The notes: generated by a model from the sequence alone, not told the origin. Shown: positions 24,967 through 34,077, numbered from the stretch's first letter. The stretch: 64,000 nt of DNA from Oscillospiraceae bacterium (GCA_017552325.1 JAFZQE010000002.1:1-64000); one strand, 5' to 3'. Numbers and translations: made by a program.

Positions 24967-24990
24967 GAAAAAAGGACCGCCGTGCGGCGC

Positions 24991-25018
24991 TTGACTTTTG
25001 CGCGGAATCTGCTATATT
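24991..25018 (+). promoter_or_regulatory. Promoter of the TSCPD gene
   Basis: TTGACT (24991-24996), 16-base spacer, TATATT (25013-25018). The start codon is 53 bases downstream. Confidence 0.7.
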
Positions 25019-25071
25019 TTTAACATACGCTGCGTTCATCCGCGCGCAAAATAACACAGGGAGCGATCACC

Positions 25072-25332
25072 ATGAATTACACCTACAAAACCAGAGACGT
25101 CTGCTCCACGCAGATCGACTTCCGCCTCGAGGGCGACCGCGTGCACGACGTGCGCTTCACCGGCGGCTGCAACGGCAATCTGAAGGCCATCGGCATCCTC
25201 GTCGAGGGCATGACCGTCGACGAGATCGACGGCAAGCTGCGCGGCAATTCCTGCGGCGGTCGTCCCACCTCCTGCGCCGACCAGCTGGCGAAGGCCGTCC
25301 GCGCCGCCTGGGAGCGGCAGCAAAATGCATAA
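25072..25332 (+). CDS. TSCPD-domain protein (TIGR03905 type)
   Basis: An 86-residue protein covering a single TSCPD domain: TRDVCSTQIDFRLEGDRVHD, then FTGGCNGNLKAIGILVEGM, and GNSCGGRPTSCADQLAKA with the conserved cysteines. TSCPD domains also occur at the C-terminus of B12-dependent ribonucleotide reductases, where they bind zinc; the stand-alone short form has no assigned function. It has its own promoter, and AGGGAG lies upstream of the ATG. The MarR gene 80 bases downstream has a separate promoter. Confidence 0.88.
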   Translation: MNYTYKTRDVCSTQIDFRLEGDRVHDVRFTGGCNGNLKAIGILVEGMTVDEIDGKLRGNSCGGRPTSCADQLAKAVRAAWERQQNA

Positions 25333-25355
25333 GTCGACCGAATATTAATTTACGC

Positions 25356-25409
25356 TTGCAAATACTTTTAAAATGTGATATATTTCCATTAGAAAATGTA
25401 TTGGAAATA
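25356..25409 (+). promoter_or_regulatory. Promoter with MarR-type palindromic operator
   Basis: TTGCAA (25356-25361), 17-base spacer, extended -10 TGATATATT (25376-25384). An 8-bp inverted repeat TATTTCCA (25381-25388) and TGGAAATA (25402-25409), 13 bases apart, overlaps the -10 and ends just before the start codon, a good site for autorepression. Confidence 0.7.
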
Positions 25410-25411
25410 AT

Positions 25412-25876
25412 ATGAAACCGGAGGTGGCGGACACGGACGAGTGGCAGAACGTCGTTCCGACGCTGGAAAGTCTGATCAGCTTCCCGCTTTATGCCGCGGC
25501 GAAGGAAACCGTCAAGCTCTACCGTCCTCTCCTGGACGAGCTGAACCTGACCTATACCCAGTATATTGCCATGGTCGTGTTCTGGGAGCACAAGAAGCTG
25601 AACGTCAAGGAGCTCGGCGAGCGGGTCTATCTGGACTCCGGCACGCTGACCCCGGTGCTCAAGAGCCTGGAGGCCAAGGGCTATGTCAGGCGCTATCGCA
25701 GCACCGAGGACGAGCGCGTGCTGTTCGTCGAGGTGACCGAGCTCGGCGACTCCCTGAAGGTGCGCGCGCCGGCCATCGCGAAGGAAATGCTCACTCACAG
25801 CAATCTCAGCCACGAGGAAGCGCGGACGCTGTATCATCTCCTGTACAAGCTGCTCGGCGGCGTGAGGGACGACTGA
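25412..25876 (+). CDS. MarR-family regulator, OhrR-like but lacking the sensing cysteine
   Basis: A 154-residue winged-helix protein closely patterned on OhrR: FPLYAAAKETVKLYRPLLDE, LNLTYTQYIAMVVFWEH, YLDSGTLTPVLKSLEAKGYV, then RSTEDERVLFVEVTELG. In Bacillus OhrR the N-terminal motif LCF contains the peroxide-sensing Cys15; the aligned residues here are ISF, so the cysteine is replaced by serine. No ohr peroxidase gene is adjacent. An inverted repeat overlaps its promoter, pointing to autoregulation. The signal sensed is unknown; it may respond to a bound ligand like ordinary MarR proteins. Start ATG at 25412; weak Shine-Dalgarno. Confidence 0.85.
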   Translation: MKPEVADTDEWQNVVPTLESLISFPLYAAAKETVKLYRPLLDELNLTYTQYIAMVVFWEHKKLNVKELGERVYLDSGTLTPVLKSLEAKGYVRRYRSTEDERVLFVEVTELGDSLKVRAPAIAKEMLTHSNLSHEEARTLYHLLYKLLGGVRDD

Positions 25877-25889
25877 GGCGGAACAAGCG

Positions 25890-25924
25890 AAAAAAGAAGG
25901 CCTGCCCGGCAGGCCTTCTTTTTT
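25890..25924 (+). terminator. Intrinsic terminator after the MarR gene
   Basis: A 16-bp perfect stem (25890-25905 with 25909-25924), CCG loop, ending in six T. Confidence 0.92.
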
Positions 25925-25985
25925 GTTTTCCCCCGCGGCGGCGGAAAAAAGAAAAATAAATAATTCCTAAGGCCGCGGAGATCGC

Positions 25986-26013
25986 TTGAAATATTGGAAA
26001 CTTGTGTTATACT
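25986..26013 (+). promoter_or_regulatory. htpG promoter
   Basis: TTGAAA (25986-25991), 16-base spacer, TATACT (26008-26013). No CIRCE or CtsR box is seen. Confidence 0.65.
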
Positions 26014-26055
26014 TTATAGTTATGAAATTATGTTTACCGGAGGCATAAACTATCC

Positions 26056-27969
26056 ATGAGCAAGAAACAGTTCAAAGCCGAATCCAAACGGCTGCTGGAT
26101 CTGATGATCAACTCGATCTACACCAACAAGGAGATCTTCCTGCGCGAGATCCTGTCCAACGCTTCCGACGCGATCGACAAGCTCTGCTACCTCTCGCTGA
26201 CCGACGACAAGGTCGGGCTCAACCGGGACGACTTCCGCATCGATATCCTCGTTGACAAGGAAGCCCGCACGATCACCGTGCGCGACAACGGCATCGGCAT
26301 GAGCCTTGCCGAGGCCGAATCCAACCTCGGCGTCATCGCCCGCAGCGGCTCCTATCAGTTCAAGGGCGAGATGGACAAGGAGCAGAGCGAGGACCTGTCC
26401 ATCATCGGGCAGTTCGGCGTCGGCTTCTACTCGGCCTTCATGGTCTCCGACAAGGTCACCGTGCTGACCCGCAAATACGGCGAGAGCGAAGGCGCGAAGT
26501 GGGAGAGCAGCGGCGCGGACGGCTACACCGTCGCGCCTTATGAAAAAGAGAGCGTCGGCACCGACGTGATCATGCACATCAAGCCCGACACCGAGGAGGA
26601 GATCTTCGGCTCCTATCTGGAGAAGTGGAAGATCAAGGCCCTGGTGAAGAAATATTCCGACTACGTGCGCTGGCCGATCCGCATGGACATGGAACGGCAG
26701 GAGCGCTATGAGACCGGCGAGAAGGACGACGAGGGCAAGCCCAAGTTCGACTACCGCACGGTCACCGAAAACGAGATCATCAACTCGATGGTGCCGATCT
26801 GGCAGCGCGGGAAAAACGAGGTCACCGACGACGACTGCATCCGGTGGTACAAGGAGAAGAACCGCGACCGCAAGGATCCCTGCGCGCTGATCCGCGTCAG
26901 CGTTGAAGGCAGCATCTCCTACAAGGCCATGCTCTTCGTCCCCGGCGAGGAGAACGAGAACGCCTTCCTCGGCGACAACAAGGGCGGCGTCACGCTCTAC
27001 TCCAACGGCGTGATGATCATGGAGAAGTGCGACAAGCTGCTGCACGACTACTTCGAGTTCGTCAAGGGCGTCGTCGACTCGCCCGACCTGTCGCTGAACA
27101 TCTCGCGCGAGATCCTCCAGCACGACCGCCAGCTGCAGCTGATCGGCAAGAACCTGGAGAAGAAGATCAAGGGCGAGCTGGAGAAGATGATGAAGGAGGA
27201 CCGCCCCAAGTACGAGACCTTCTTCCGCAACTTCGGCACCCATCTGAAGGCCGGCTGCTGCGACGAGTACGGCCGTTACAAGGATTTCCTGCGCGACCTG
27301 CTGATCTTCTACACCTCCGAGGACAAGCAGATCACGCTGAAGGAATACGTCGAGAACATGCCCGAGAGCCAGAAGGCCATCTACTACGCCAGCGCCGACA
27401 CGCTCAAGCACGCGATCAGCCTGCCCCAGTGCGAATCCGTCCGCTCCCGCGGCTACGAGCTGCTGTACCTCACGGGGCCCCTGGACGAGGTCGTGCTGGA
27501 GAACCTGATGGAGCAGGACGGCAAACGCTTCTGCAACGTCGTGACCGACGACCTCGGCTTCGAGACCGAGGAGGAGAAGAAGGCCGCCGAAGAGCGCGAC
27601 ATCGAGAACAAGGAGCTGCTGGACTTCGTCAAGGAGTCCCTGGGCGGGGCCGTCACGGCCGTGCGCCTGAGCCGCAAGCTCGCCGCGATGCCCTGCTGCC
27701 TGACCACCGAGGGCGGCATCACGCTGGAAATGGAGCGCTATTTCCGCCGCGGCCCCAGCGAGGAGATGCGCAAGCTCCGCGCTAACCGCGTCCTCGAGCT
27801 CAACGCCGAGCACCGTGCCGTGCAGGCGCTGAAGGAGGCCTTTGAGTCCGGCGATAAGGAAAAGGCCGCCAATCTCGCGAAGATCCTCGAGACGCTCTCC
27901 GAAATGATGGCCGGCTGCGAGGTGGAGGATCCCGCCTCTTTCGTCTCCCTGGTGGCCGAGCTGTTCTGA
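26056..27969 (+). CDS. htpG: Molecular chaperone HtpG (bacterial Hsp90)
   Basis: A 637-residue ATP-dependent chaperone. The N-terminal GHKL ATPase motifs are intact: REILSNASDAIDKL, VRDNGIGM and GQFGVGFYSAFMV. The middle-domain segment SLNISREILQHDRQL and a C-terminal dimerisation region follow; the length is normal for HtpG. GGAGG lies 12 bases before the ATG, an unusually long gap, but no better in-frame start exists. hemW follows after 47 bases with no terminator between, so the two may be cotranscribed. Confidence 0.97.
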   Translation: MSKKQFKAESKRLLDLMINSIYTNKEIFLREILSNASDAIDKLCYLSLTDDKVGLNRDDFRIDILVDKEARTITVRDNGIGMSLAEAESNLGVIARSGSYQFKGEMDKEQSEDLSIIGQFGVGFYSAFMVSDKVTVLTRKYGESEGAKWESSGADGYTVAPYEKESVGTDVIMHIKPDTEEEIFGSYLEKWKIKALVKKYSDYVRWPIRMDMERQERYETGEKDDEGKPKFDYRTVTENEIINSMVPIWQRGKNEVTDDDCIRWYKEKNRDRKDPCALIRVSVEGSISYKAMLFVPGEENENAFLGDNKGGVTLYSNGVMIMEKCDKLLHDYFEFVKGVVDSPDLSLNISREILQHDRQLQLIGKNLEKKIKGELEKMMKEDRPKYETFFRNFGTHLKAGCCDEYGRYKDFLRDLLIFYTSEDKQITLKEYVENMPESQKAIYYASADTLKHAISLPQCESVRSRGYELLYLTGPLDEVVLENLMEQDGKRFCNVVTDDLGFETEEEKKAAEERDIENKELLDFVKESLGGAVTAVRLSRKLAAMPCCLTTEGGITLEMERYFRRGPSEEMRKLRANRVLELNAEHRAVQALKEAFESGDKEKAANLAKILETLSEMMAGCEVEDPASFVSLVAELF

Positions 27970-28016
27970 ATCACGCCGACTCCCCCTCCGCAAATCTGAA
28001 GGATGGAGCGCTGCCC

Positions 28017-29285
28017 ATGAAACAAAGCCTTGGAATCTATATTCATATCCCCTTCTGCGCCAGCAAGTGCAGCTACTGCGATTTCTATTCGCTCGCCGGC
28101 TGCGAGGCGCTGATCCCCGCCTACCACGACGCGCTGCTCGAGCATCTGGACGAGTCCGGGCCGAGCATCAAGAAGTACGAGGTCGACACCGTCTATTTCG
28201 GCGGCGGCACCCCGAGCTTCTACGGCGCCGACCGGATCTGCGAGCTCTTCAACGCCGTCAAGCTGAACGGGAACGTCCGGCTCGACGCCGAGGTGACCGT
28301 CGAGGTCAACCCCGACAGCATCAGCCTCAACGCGCTGCGTCTGCTGCGCGGCGAGGGCGTCAACCGCCTGTCGATCGGCGTGCAGGCCACGGACAACAAC
28401 CTGCTCAAGCTGATCGGCCGCCGGCACAACTTCCAGCAGGCGCAGAAGGCCGTGTACAACGCCCGGATGACGGGCTTCGACAACGTCAGCATCGACCTGA
28501 TGTACGGCCTGCCCAGCCAGACCAAGAGCGACTGGGCGGAGACCCTGTCCCGGATCGTGGAGCTGCACCCGGAGCACATCTCATGCTACGCGCTCAAGCT
28601 CGAGCCGGGCACGCCGATGTACGAGGCCTACCGCAACTCGCCGATCCTGCCGGACGACGACGAACAGGCGGACATGTACTGCTACGCGGCCGAGATGCTC
28701 AGCCGCTACGGCTACCGCCAGTATGAGATCTCCAATTTCTGCGCGCCGGGCTTTGAGAGCCGGCATAACCTGAAATACTGGCAGCTCGGGGACTACATGG
28801 GCTTCGGCCCCGGCGCCCACTCCAGCGTCGGCAACCTGCGCTACAGCTTCGTCAAGGATCTGCGGCGCTATATCAGCTGCGTGCAGCGAAAGCTCAGCAT
28901 CACCGACGAGTACCAGGTGATCGACCCGCTCGAGCGCGCGGTCGAGTACATCATGCTCGGCATGCGCACCTCCCGCGGCATCTCCGAGGAGGAATACCGC
29001 GTCCGCTGCCAGAGCAACTGGAAGCCGATCGTCCGCACGCTGGAGGCCTTCCGGGACAAGGGCTGGACCGTGCTGGAGGCGGACGGGCGCTGGCACTTCA
29101 CGGTGCCGGGCTTCCTGATCTCCAATACGCTGATCGGCATTCTGCTCGAGGCGCAGGCCAGCGGCCGCATCGAGGGAACGCCCTGGCTCAGCAACGCCTA
29201 CGAGGCGGAAGAGAAAATACACGTACCCAAGAGCGAAGAGGAGCTCTTCGCAGAGCTTTACCAGAAGACAGTCAGTGAGGAATAA
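28017..29285 (+). CDS. hemW: Radical SAM protein HemW, haem chaperone-like
   Basis: A 422-residue radical SAM protein with the CxxxCxxC cluster motif (FCASKCSYCDF) near residue 20, GGGTPSFYG, and VNRLSIGVQATDNNLLKLIGR, the pattern of HemW rather than oxygen-independent coproporphyrinogen oxidase HemN. HemW carries haem to respiratory proteins in E. coli; in Clostridia without haem enzymes its role is unsettled. GAAGGATGGAG precedes the ATG. It is followed directly by the vanW-like gene, whose GTG start uses ribosome-binding sequence inside the hemW end. Confidence 0.9.
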   Translation: MKQSLGIYIHIPFCASKCSYCDFYSLAGCEALIPAYHDALLEHLDESGPSIKKYEVDTVYFGGGTPSFYGADRICELFNAVKLNGNVRLDAEVTVEVNPDSISLNALRLLRGEGVNRLSIGVQATDNNLLKLIGRRHNFQQAQKAVYNARMTGFDNVSIDLMYGLPSQTKSDWAETLSRIVELHPEHISCYALKLEPGTPMYEAYRNSPILPDDDEQADMYCYAAEMLSRYGYRQYEISNFCAPGFESRHNLKYWQLGDYMGFGPGAHSSVGNLRYSFVKDLRRYISCVQRKLSITDEYQVIDPLERAVEYIMLGMRTSRGISEEEYRVRCQSNWKPIVRTLEAFRDKGWTVLEADGRWHFTVPGFLISNTLIGILLEAQASGRIEGTPWLSNAYEAEEKIHVPKSEEELFAELYQKTVSEE

Positions 29286-29288
29286 GCT

Positions 29289-31322
29289 GTGGAAAAAGAA
29301 AGAAAGAATTCCAATAACGAGACCGCTCCCGCCGAGCCGGTCAAAAAGCCCGCCAAAAAGCGCAGCTCCAGAAAGAGACGCCGCCGCGCCGCCAAGATCG
29401 GCTTCGTCGTGACGCTTTCGGTGCTGCTGATCCTGGTCGTCGGCGCCGCCATCGCCGCCGTCATCCTGGGCCACAATATCCAGGAGAGCGGCAAGAGCAT
29501 GCCCAACGTGTACGTCGGCGAGCTCAACGTCGGCGAGATGACGAAGGAAGAGATCGAGCAGGCCCTGCTGGACAGCGGCTGGGACGAACGCAACAGCGGC
29601 ACCCTGACGGTACGGCTCCCGGCCGAGATCGAGTTCGAGCTGGACTTCTACGAGGCCGGCGTCAGCAACCGGGCCGCGCAGGTGGCCGAGCTCGCCTACG
29701 CCTACGGCCACGAAGGCAGCGATCTGGACGCGCTGCGCACCTATTTCGACAGCATGTCCAACCGGACCCTCATCGCCGAGCCGGAGCTGCAGGTCAACGA
29801 CGACTATATCCGCCAGATCTCGGACGACGGCGCCGCGCGCTTTGAGCTGCGCACCGCCATCGGCGAGTACACGATCGACGAGAAAAACTGCGTCATGACC
29901 ATGCTCAAGGGCGGCGGCCAGATGACCGTCGACCGCGACGCGCTGTTCGAGCAGGTCAAGCGCGCGCTGCTGCGCCACGACAGCGAGCTCAACTGCAGCT
30001 TTGCCCGCGAATCGGTCGCCACGCCCGATTTCAATCTGCTCTACAACGAGCTGCATATCGATCCCGCAGACGCCTACTACGACACCGCCACCGACACGAT
30101 CATTCCGGAGGTGGAAGGCTTCACCTTTGATCCGAACGAGGCCCGCCGCCTCTGGGAGGAGGCCGAAGCCGCCACTGTCGTGACGATCCCGGTCGAGTAT
30201 CTCCATCCCTCCCTGACAGCGAAGGATCTGGAAGAGCTGCTGTTCCGCGACCTGCTCGGCACCAGGACGACGGATTTCAGCTTCAGCACCCCCAACCGCG
30301 CCAACAACGTCCGCCTGGTCGCCGCCAAGCTGGACGGTCTGATCCTGCAGCCCGGCGAGCAGTTCTCCTACAACGGCTACGTCGGCCAGCGCACCGAGGA
30401 GGCCGGCTTCCTGGCCGCCCCCGCCTATGACAACGGCAAGGTGGTCTATGAGATCGGCGGCGGCATCTGCCAGGTGTCCTCCACGCTGTACTACGCGGTG
30501 CTCTGCGCCAACCTCCAGGTCGACGACCGCACCTGCCATTATTTCGAGGTCAACTACCTGCCCCGCGGCCTGGACGCCACCGTCAGCTGGCCTTCGCCGG
30601 ACTTCAAGTTCACCAACAACCGCGAATACCCGATCAAGATCCACGCGACGGCCGGCAGCGACTATCGTCTGACCATCGAGATCTGGGGCAGTAACATCGA
30701 CGGCACCTACGTCGTCCCCGCCTCGAGCTGGTGGGCCTATTACGACGAGGAGCACCCGAAGGTGCAGATCGGCTACCAGGCCGTGAGCTACCGCGACATC
30801 TACGACGCGGACGGCAACCTGATCGAGCGCATCGAGGAGGATTACTCCACTTACTACTTCCACGACGAAGACATCAAGTGGCCGGATCCGACGCCAAAGC
30901 CGACCGCCACGCCCAAGCCGACGCCGAAGCCGACGGATGACCCGAAGCCGACCCCGACGCCCAAGCCCACCGACGAACCGAAGCCGACCCCGACGCCCAA
31001 GCCCACCGACGAACCGAAGCCGACGCCGACGCCCAAACCCACCGACGAGCCGAAGCCGACGCCGACGCCCAAACCCACCGACGAGCCGAAGCCGACGCCG
31101 ACGCCCAAGCCGACGCCGGAGCCGACCCCGAAGCCGACGCCGGAACCCACGCCTGCGCCCACCCCGGAACCGGAACCGGAACCGACGCCAAAGCCCACGC
31201 CCGCACCCACCCCGGAGCCGGAGCCCACGCCTCCACCGGAGCCGGAGCCCACGCCTCCGCCGGAATCCGGCGAAGAGAACCGCTGCCCGATCTGGTTCCG
31301 CTGGCCGGGCAAGAGGAGATAA
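29289..31322 (+). CDS. VanW-family cell-wall protein with Pro-rich repeat tail
   Basis: A 677-residue membrane-anchored protein. It has a basic cytoplasmic start ([14 protein letters not shown]), a membrane helix at about 37-60, and a region like the putative peptidoglycan-binding domain often found before VanW. The VanW domain then follows ([20 protein letters not shown] and [20 protein letters not shown] at about 350-480). From residue 533 the tail is Pro/Thr/Lys/Glu-rich with four-plus exact copies of [12 protein letters not shown], suited to crossing the cell wall. GTG start at 29289, with AGTGAGG upstream inside hemW. VanW is found in vancomycin clusters but is widespread and of unknown biochemical function. 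Confidence 0.88.
   Translation: MEKERKNSNNETAPAEPVKKPAKKRSSRKRRRRAAKIGFVVTLSVLLILVVGAAIAAVILGHNIQESGKSMPNVYVGELNVGEMTKEEIEQALLDSGWDERNSGTLTVRLPAEIEFELDFYEAGVSNRAAQVAELAYAYGHEGSDLDALRTYFDSMSNRTLIAEPELQVNDDYIRQISDDGAARFELRTAIGEYTIDEKNCVMTMLKGGGQMTVDRDALFEQVKRALLRHDSELNCSFARESVATPDFNLLYNELHIDPADAYYDTATDTIIPEVEGFTFDPNEARRLWEEAEAATVVTIPVEYLHPSLTAKDLEELLFRDLLGTRTTDFSFSTPNRANNVRLVAAKLDGLILQPGEQFSYNGYVGQRTEEAGFLAAPAYDNGKVVYEIGGGICQVSSTLYYAVLCANLQVDDRTCHYFEVNYLPRGLDATVSWPSPDFKFTNNREYPIKIHATAGSDYRLTIEIWGSNIDGTYVVPASSWWAYYDEEHPKVQIGYQAVSYRDIYDADGNLIERIEEDYSTYYFHDEDIKWPDPTPKPTATPKPTPKPTDDPKPTPTPKPTDEPKPTPTPKPTDEPKPTPTPKPTDEPKPTPTPKPTDEPKPTPTPKPTPEPTPKPTPEPTPAPTPEPEPEPTPKPTPAPTPEPEPTPPPEPEPTPPPESGEENRCPIWFRWPGKRR
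30948..31109 (+). repeat. 36-bp tandem coding repeat (12-residue Pro/Thr units)
   Basis: About 4.5 near-identical 36-base units encoding [12 protein letters not shown] in the tail of the VanW-family gene; third-position changes distinguish the copies. Length variation between strains is likely. Confidence 0.85.
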
Positions 31323-31325
31323 GAC

Positions 31326-33275
31326 ATGGATAAGAAGACTTTTTATATCACCACGCCCATCTACTACCCTTCCGCCAAGCTGCACATCGGCCATGCCTAC
31401 TGCACCGTGGCGACCGACGCGATCGCCCGCTACAAGCGGCTGCGCGGCTATGACGTGATGTTCCTGACCGGCACCGACGAGCACGGCATGAAGATCGAAG
31501 AGAAGGCGAAGGCCGCCGGCGTCACGCCGCAGGAATTCGTCGACCGCATCGTCACCGGCGAGCACGGCGTGCTGGATCTGTGGAAGCTGATGAACATCTC
31601 CAACGACCGCTTCATCCGCACCACCGACGACTACCACATGGAGTCCGTGCAGAAGATCTTCCGGAAGATGTACGAAAAGGGCGACATCTACAAGGGCGCC
31701 TACAAGGGCAAATACTGCACCCCCTGCGAGAGCTTCTGGACCGAGAGCCAGCTCAAGGACGGAAAATGCCCCGACTGCGGCGGCCCGGTGCACGACGCGG
31801 AAGAGGAGGCCTATTTCTTCCGCCTCTCCAAGTACGCCAAGCCCGTGCAGGAGCTGCTGGAAGGCGGCGAATTCCTCGAGCCCGCCAGCCGCGTCAACGA
31901 GATGGTCAACAACTTCATCAAGCCCGGCCTGGAGGATCTCTGCGTCTCGCGCACCAGCTTCTCCTGGGGCATCCCGGTGGACTTTGACCCGGGCCACGTC
32001 GTCTACGTCTGGGTGGACGCGCTGTTCAACTACTGCACCGCCCTCGGTTTTCTGAACGACAAATACGACGACTACGACAAGTACTGGCCCGCCGACGTGC
32101 ATATCGTCGGCAAGGAGATCGTGCGCTTCCACTCGATCATCTGGCCGGCCATGCTGATGAGCATGGAGCTGCCGCTGCCGAAAAAGGTCTACGGCCACGG
32201 CTGGCTCGTCATCGACGGCGCCAGGATGTCCAAGACCCGCGGCAACGTGGTCGACCCCTATCTGCTGGTTGACCGCTTCGGCGTGGACGCGCTGCGCTTC
32301 TTCCTGCTGCGCACCTTCCCCTTCGGCTCGGACGGCAACTATTCCACCGAGCTGCTGATCTCGACGATCAACACCGACCTCGCCAACGACCTGGGCAACC
32401 TCGTCTCCCGTACGACCGCGATGGCGGAGAAGTATTTCGGCGGCACCCTGCCCCCTGAGCGCGAGGCCGATCCGCTCGACGACGAGCTGGTTTCGATGAT
32501 CCGTGAGACCGCCGGGCGCTACGCCGCGCAGATGGACAAGTACCAGCTCCACCTGGGGCTGGAGGAGGTCTTCCGGCTCATCCAGCGCGCCAACAAATAC
32601 ATCGACGAGACCGCGCCCTGGATCCTTGCCCGCGACGAGGCCAAAAAGCCGCGCCTGGCGACGGTGCTGTACAATCTGCTCGAGGCGCTGCGCGTGTCGC
32701 TGACGATGCTGACGCCCTTCATCCCCGGCAGCTGCGAGAAGGCCTTCGCGCAGATCGGCGCGGACGAGGCCGCGCGCAGCTGGGACAGGGCCGGCGAATA
32801 CGGCGTCCTGCCCGCGACGGTCAGCGTGCACAAGGGCGAGACGCTCTTCCCGCGCATCGACATGAACAAGGCCTTGGAGGAGCTGGAGGCGATGAAGGCG
32901 CCGAAGGGCCCGCAGGTCAAGATCGAGCCGGTGCTGCCGGACGTGTCGATCGACGACTTTGCCAAGTGCGACATGCGCGTGTGCAAGGTGCTCGCCTGCG
33001 AGAACGTCAAAAAGAGCGAAAAGCTGCTGAAGTTCACGCTCGACGACGGCAGCGGCGCGCCGCGGCAGATCCTCTCCGGCATCGCGAAGTTCTACAAGGC
33101 CGAGGAGCTCGTCGGCAAGACCGTCGTCGCGATCCTGAACCTGCCCCCGCGCAAGATGATGGGGCAGGAATCCAACGGCATGCTGCTGTCCGCCGTGCGC
33201 GAGGTCGACGGCAAGGAGGAGCTGCGCCTGCTGATGCTGGACGATTCCGTCCCCGCCGGCAGCCGGCTCTGCTGA
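31326..33275 (+). CDS. metG: Methionyl-tRNA synthetase with C-terminal tRNA-binding domain
   Basis: A 649-residue class I synthetase: signature HIGH near residue 20 (KLHIGHAYCT), TGTDEHGMKIEEKA, a zinc knuckle (CTPCESFWTESQLKDGKCPDCG at about 127-148), and the KMSKS-like loop RMSKTRGNVVDP near 299. The C-terminal 100 residues form the Trbp111-like tRNA-binding domain (DFAKCDMRVCKVLACENV), which aids dimerisation. It sits four bases after the VanW-family gene, with GAGGAG before the ATG, and ends in a terminator at 33315. Confidence 0.97.
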   Translation: MDKKTFYITTPIYYPSAKLHIGHAYCTVATDAIARYKRLRGYDVMFLTGTDEHGMKIEEKAKAAGVTPQEFVDRIVTGEHGVLDLWKLMNISNDRFIRTTDDYHMESVQKIFRKMYEKGDIYKGAYKGKYCTPCESFWTESQLKDGKCPDCGGPVHDAEEEAYFFRLSKYAKPVQELLEGGEFLEPASRVNEMVNNFIKPGLEDLCVSRTSFSWGIPVDFDPGHVVYVWVDALFNYCTALGFLNDKYDDYDKYWPADVHIVGKEIVRFHSIIWPAMLMSMELPLPKKVYGHGWLVIDGARMSKTRGNVVDPYLLVDRFGVDALRFFLLRTFPFGSDGNYSTELLISTINTDLANDLGNLVSRTTAMAEKYFGGTLPPEREADPLDDELVSMIRETAGRYAAQMDKYQLHLGLEEVFRLIQRANKYIDETAPWILARDEAKKPRLATVLYNLLEALRVSLTMLTPFIPGSCEKAFAQIGADEAARSWDRAGEYGVLPATVSVHKGETLFPRIDMNKALEELEAMKAPKGPQVKIEPVLPDVSIDDFAKCDMRVCKVLACENVKKSEKLLKFTLDDGSGAPRQILSGIAKFYKAEELVGKTVVAILNLPPRKMMGQESNGMLLSAVREVDGKEELRLLMLDDSVPAGSRLC

Positions 33276-33310
33276 TTGGTTTTTAGTTTTCAGTTTTTAG
33301 TTTTTTAGAA
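33276..33310 (+). repeat. AT-rich intergenic motif, copy 1 (TTTTTAGTTTT type)
   Basis: Directly after the metG stop lies a run of TTTTTAGTTTT-like units ending TTTTTAGAAGA. A related copy in opposite orientation occurs at 37226-37262. No coding potential. Confidence 0.55.
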
Positions 33311-33314
33311 GAAT

Positions 33315-33344
33315 CGTGCCCGGGGCGACCCGGGCACGGTTTTG
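33315..33344 (+). terminator. Terminator after metG
   Basis: Stem CGTGCCCGGG (33315-33324) with CCCGGGCACG (33329-33338), four-base loop, then GTTTTG. The T-run is short, so termination may be partial into the NUDIX gene 14 bases on. Confidence 0.65.
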
Positions 33345-33357
33345 CGAAGAGAGAGTT

Positions 33358-33852
33358 ATGGAATACTGGGACGCCTATAACAGCGCCTTTGAAAAACAGG
33401 ACGGCATCGTTCTGATCCGGGGCGAAACCGTTCCGGAGGGCCTGTACCATCTGGTGTGCGACGTGCTCGTGCGGCACGCCGACGGAGACTATCTGCTGAT
33501 GCGGCGCGACGCGCGCAAGCACTTCGGCGGGATGTGGGAGGCCACGGCCGGCGGCTCCGCGCTGCGGGGCGAGAGTCCGCTGGACTGCGCGCGCCGCGAG
33601 CTGCGGGAGGAGACCGGGATCGAAGCCGGCGAACTGGTCGAAGTCGGCCGCGTGCTCGGCGAAACCGCGATCTATGTGGAGTTCCTCTGCCGGACCGACT
33701 GCGCAAAAGACAGCGTCGTCCTGCAGGAGGGCGAGACTTCCGCATACCGCTGGGCCGGCCGGGACGAGCTGCTGCGAATGAGCCGCAGCGAGCTCGTGAC
33801 GGAGCGGATGCAGGGCTTCATTAAGGAACTGCAGGGCGCGGGCGAATCGTGA
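33358..33852 (+). CDS. NUDIX hydrolase
   Basis: A 164-residue NUDIX protein. The catalytic box is complete: GGSALRGESPLDCARRELR followed by EETGI, preceded by HFGGMWEATAG. NUDIX enzymes cleave nucleoside diphosphates linked to another moiety; the DVLVRHADGDYLLMRRD start resembles MutT-like and isopentenyl-diphosphate isomerase-type members, and the substrate cannot be read from the sequence. I chose the ATG at 33358 over an in-frame upstream start that would lie in the metG terminator. The Shine-Dalgarno is weak (GAGAGAG). Confidence 0.88.
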   Translation: MEYWDAYNSAFEKQDGIVLIRGETVPEGLYHLVCDVLVRHADGDYLLMRRDARKHFGGMWEATAGGSALRGESPLDCARRELREETGIEAGELVEVGRVLGETAIYVEFLCRTDCAKDSVVLQEGETSAYRWAGRDELLRMSRSELVTERMQGFIKELQGAGES

Positions 33853-33896
33853 ACCTCCCCGCGTTCCTTTCGTATTTCTCATTCCCCTCCGTCCTT

Positions 33897-33927
33897 GCTT
33901 CTTCTGCCACAGGCAGCGCAAGGGCGC
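33897..33927 (+). repeat. 31-bp direct repeat, copy 1
   Basis: A 31-base unit starting GCTTCTTCTGCCACAGGCAG; it matches 34011-34041 at 30 of 31 positions. It contains the small inverted repeat TGCC-ACA-GGCA. It lies in the 253-base gap after the NUDIX gene, which otherwise shows a small hairpin (GCCCGAA with TTCGGGC) and a promoter. Confidence 0.8.
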
Positions 33928-34010
33928 TTTTCCGCCTTGCGGTGCCCGAAAAAAGCTTCGGGCTCTCGCTCTTCCTCGCTTTTTTCGACCGCTGCGGTGA
34001 TTGCGCCCCT

Positions 34011-34041
34011 GCTTCCTCTGCCACAGGCAGCGCAAGGGCGC
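34011..34041 (+). repeat. 31-bp direct repeat, copy 2
   Basis: The second copy, starting GCTTCCTCTGCCACAGGCAG, 114 bases downstream of copy 1; its end abuts the -35 region of the next promoter. Confidence 0.8.
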
Positions 34042-34048
34042 AATCCGC

Positions 34049-34077
34049 TTGATTTTGTAACAAATTGCGTGTATCAT
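34049..34077 (+). promoter_or_regulatory. Promoter of the SpoVB-like flippase gene
   Basis: TTGATT (34049-34054), 17-base spacer, TATCAT (34072-34077); the ATG is 29 bases downstream. Confidence 0.65.

Noticed and set aside
30889..31300. CRISPR-like tandem array
   Set aside because: The 36-bp units are contiguous, in frame and encode a Pro/Thr repeat; there are no spacers and no cas genes.
28581..32831. A 1416-residue antisense frame across hemW, vanW and metG
   Set aside because: It spans three clearly recognised plus-strand genes, crosses their boundaries and has an Arg/Gly/Val-biased composition without motifs.
33897..34041. Prophage or integron attachment sites
   Set aside because: The direct repeats lack a nearby integrase, and only 83 bases lie between the copies; no cargo is present.
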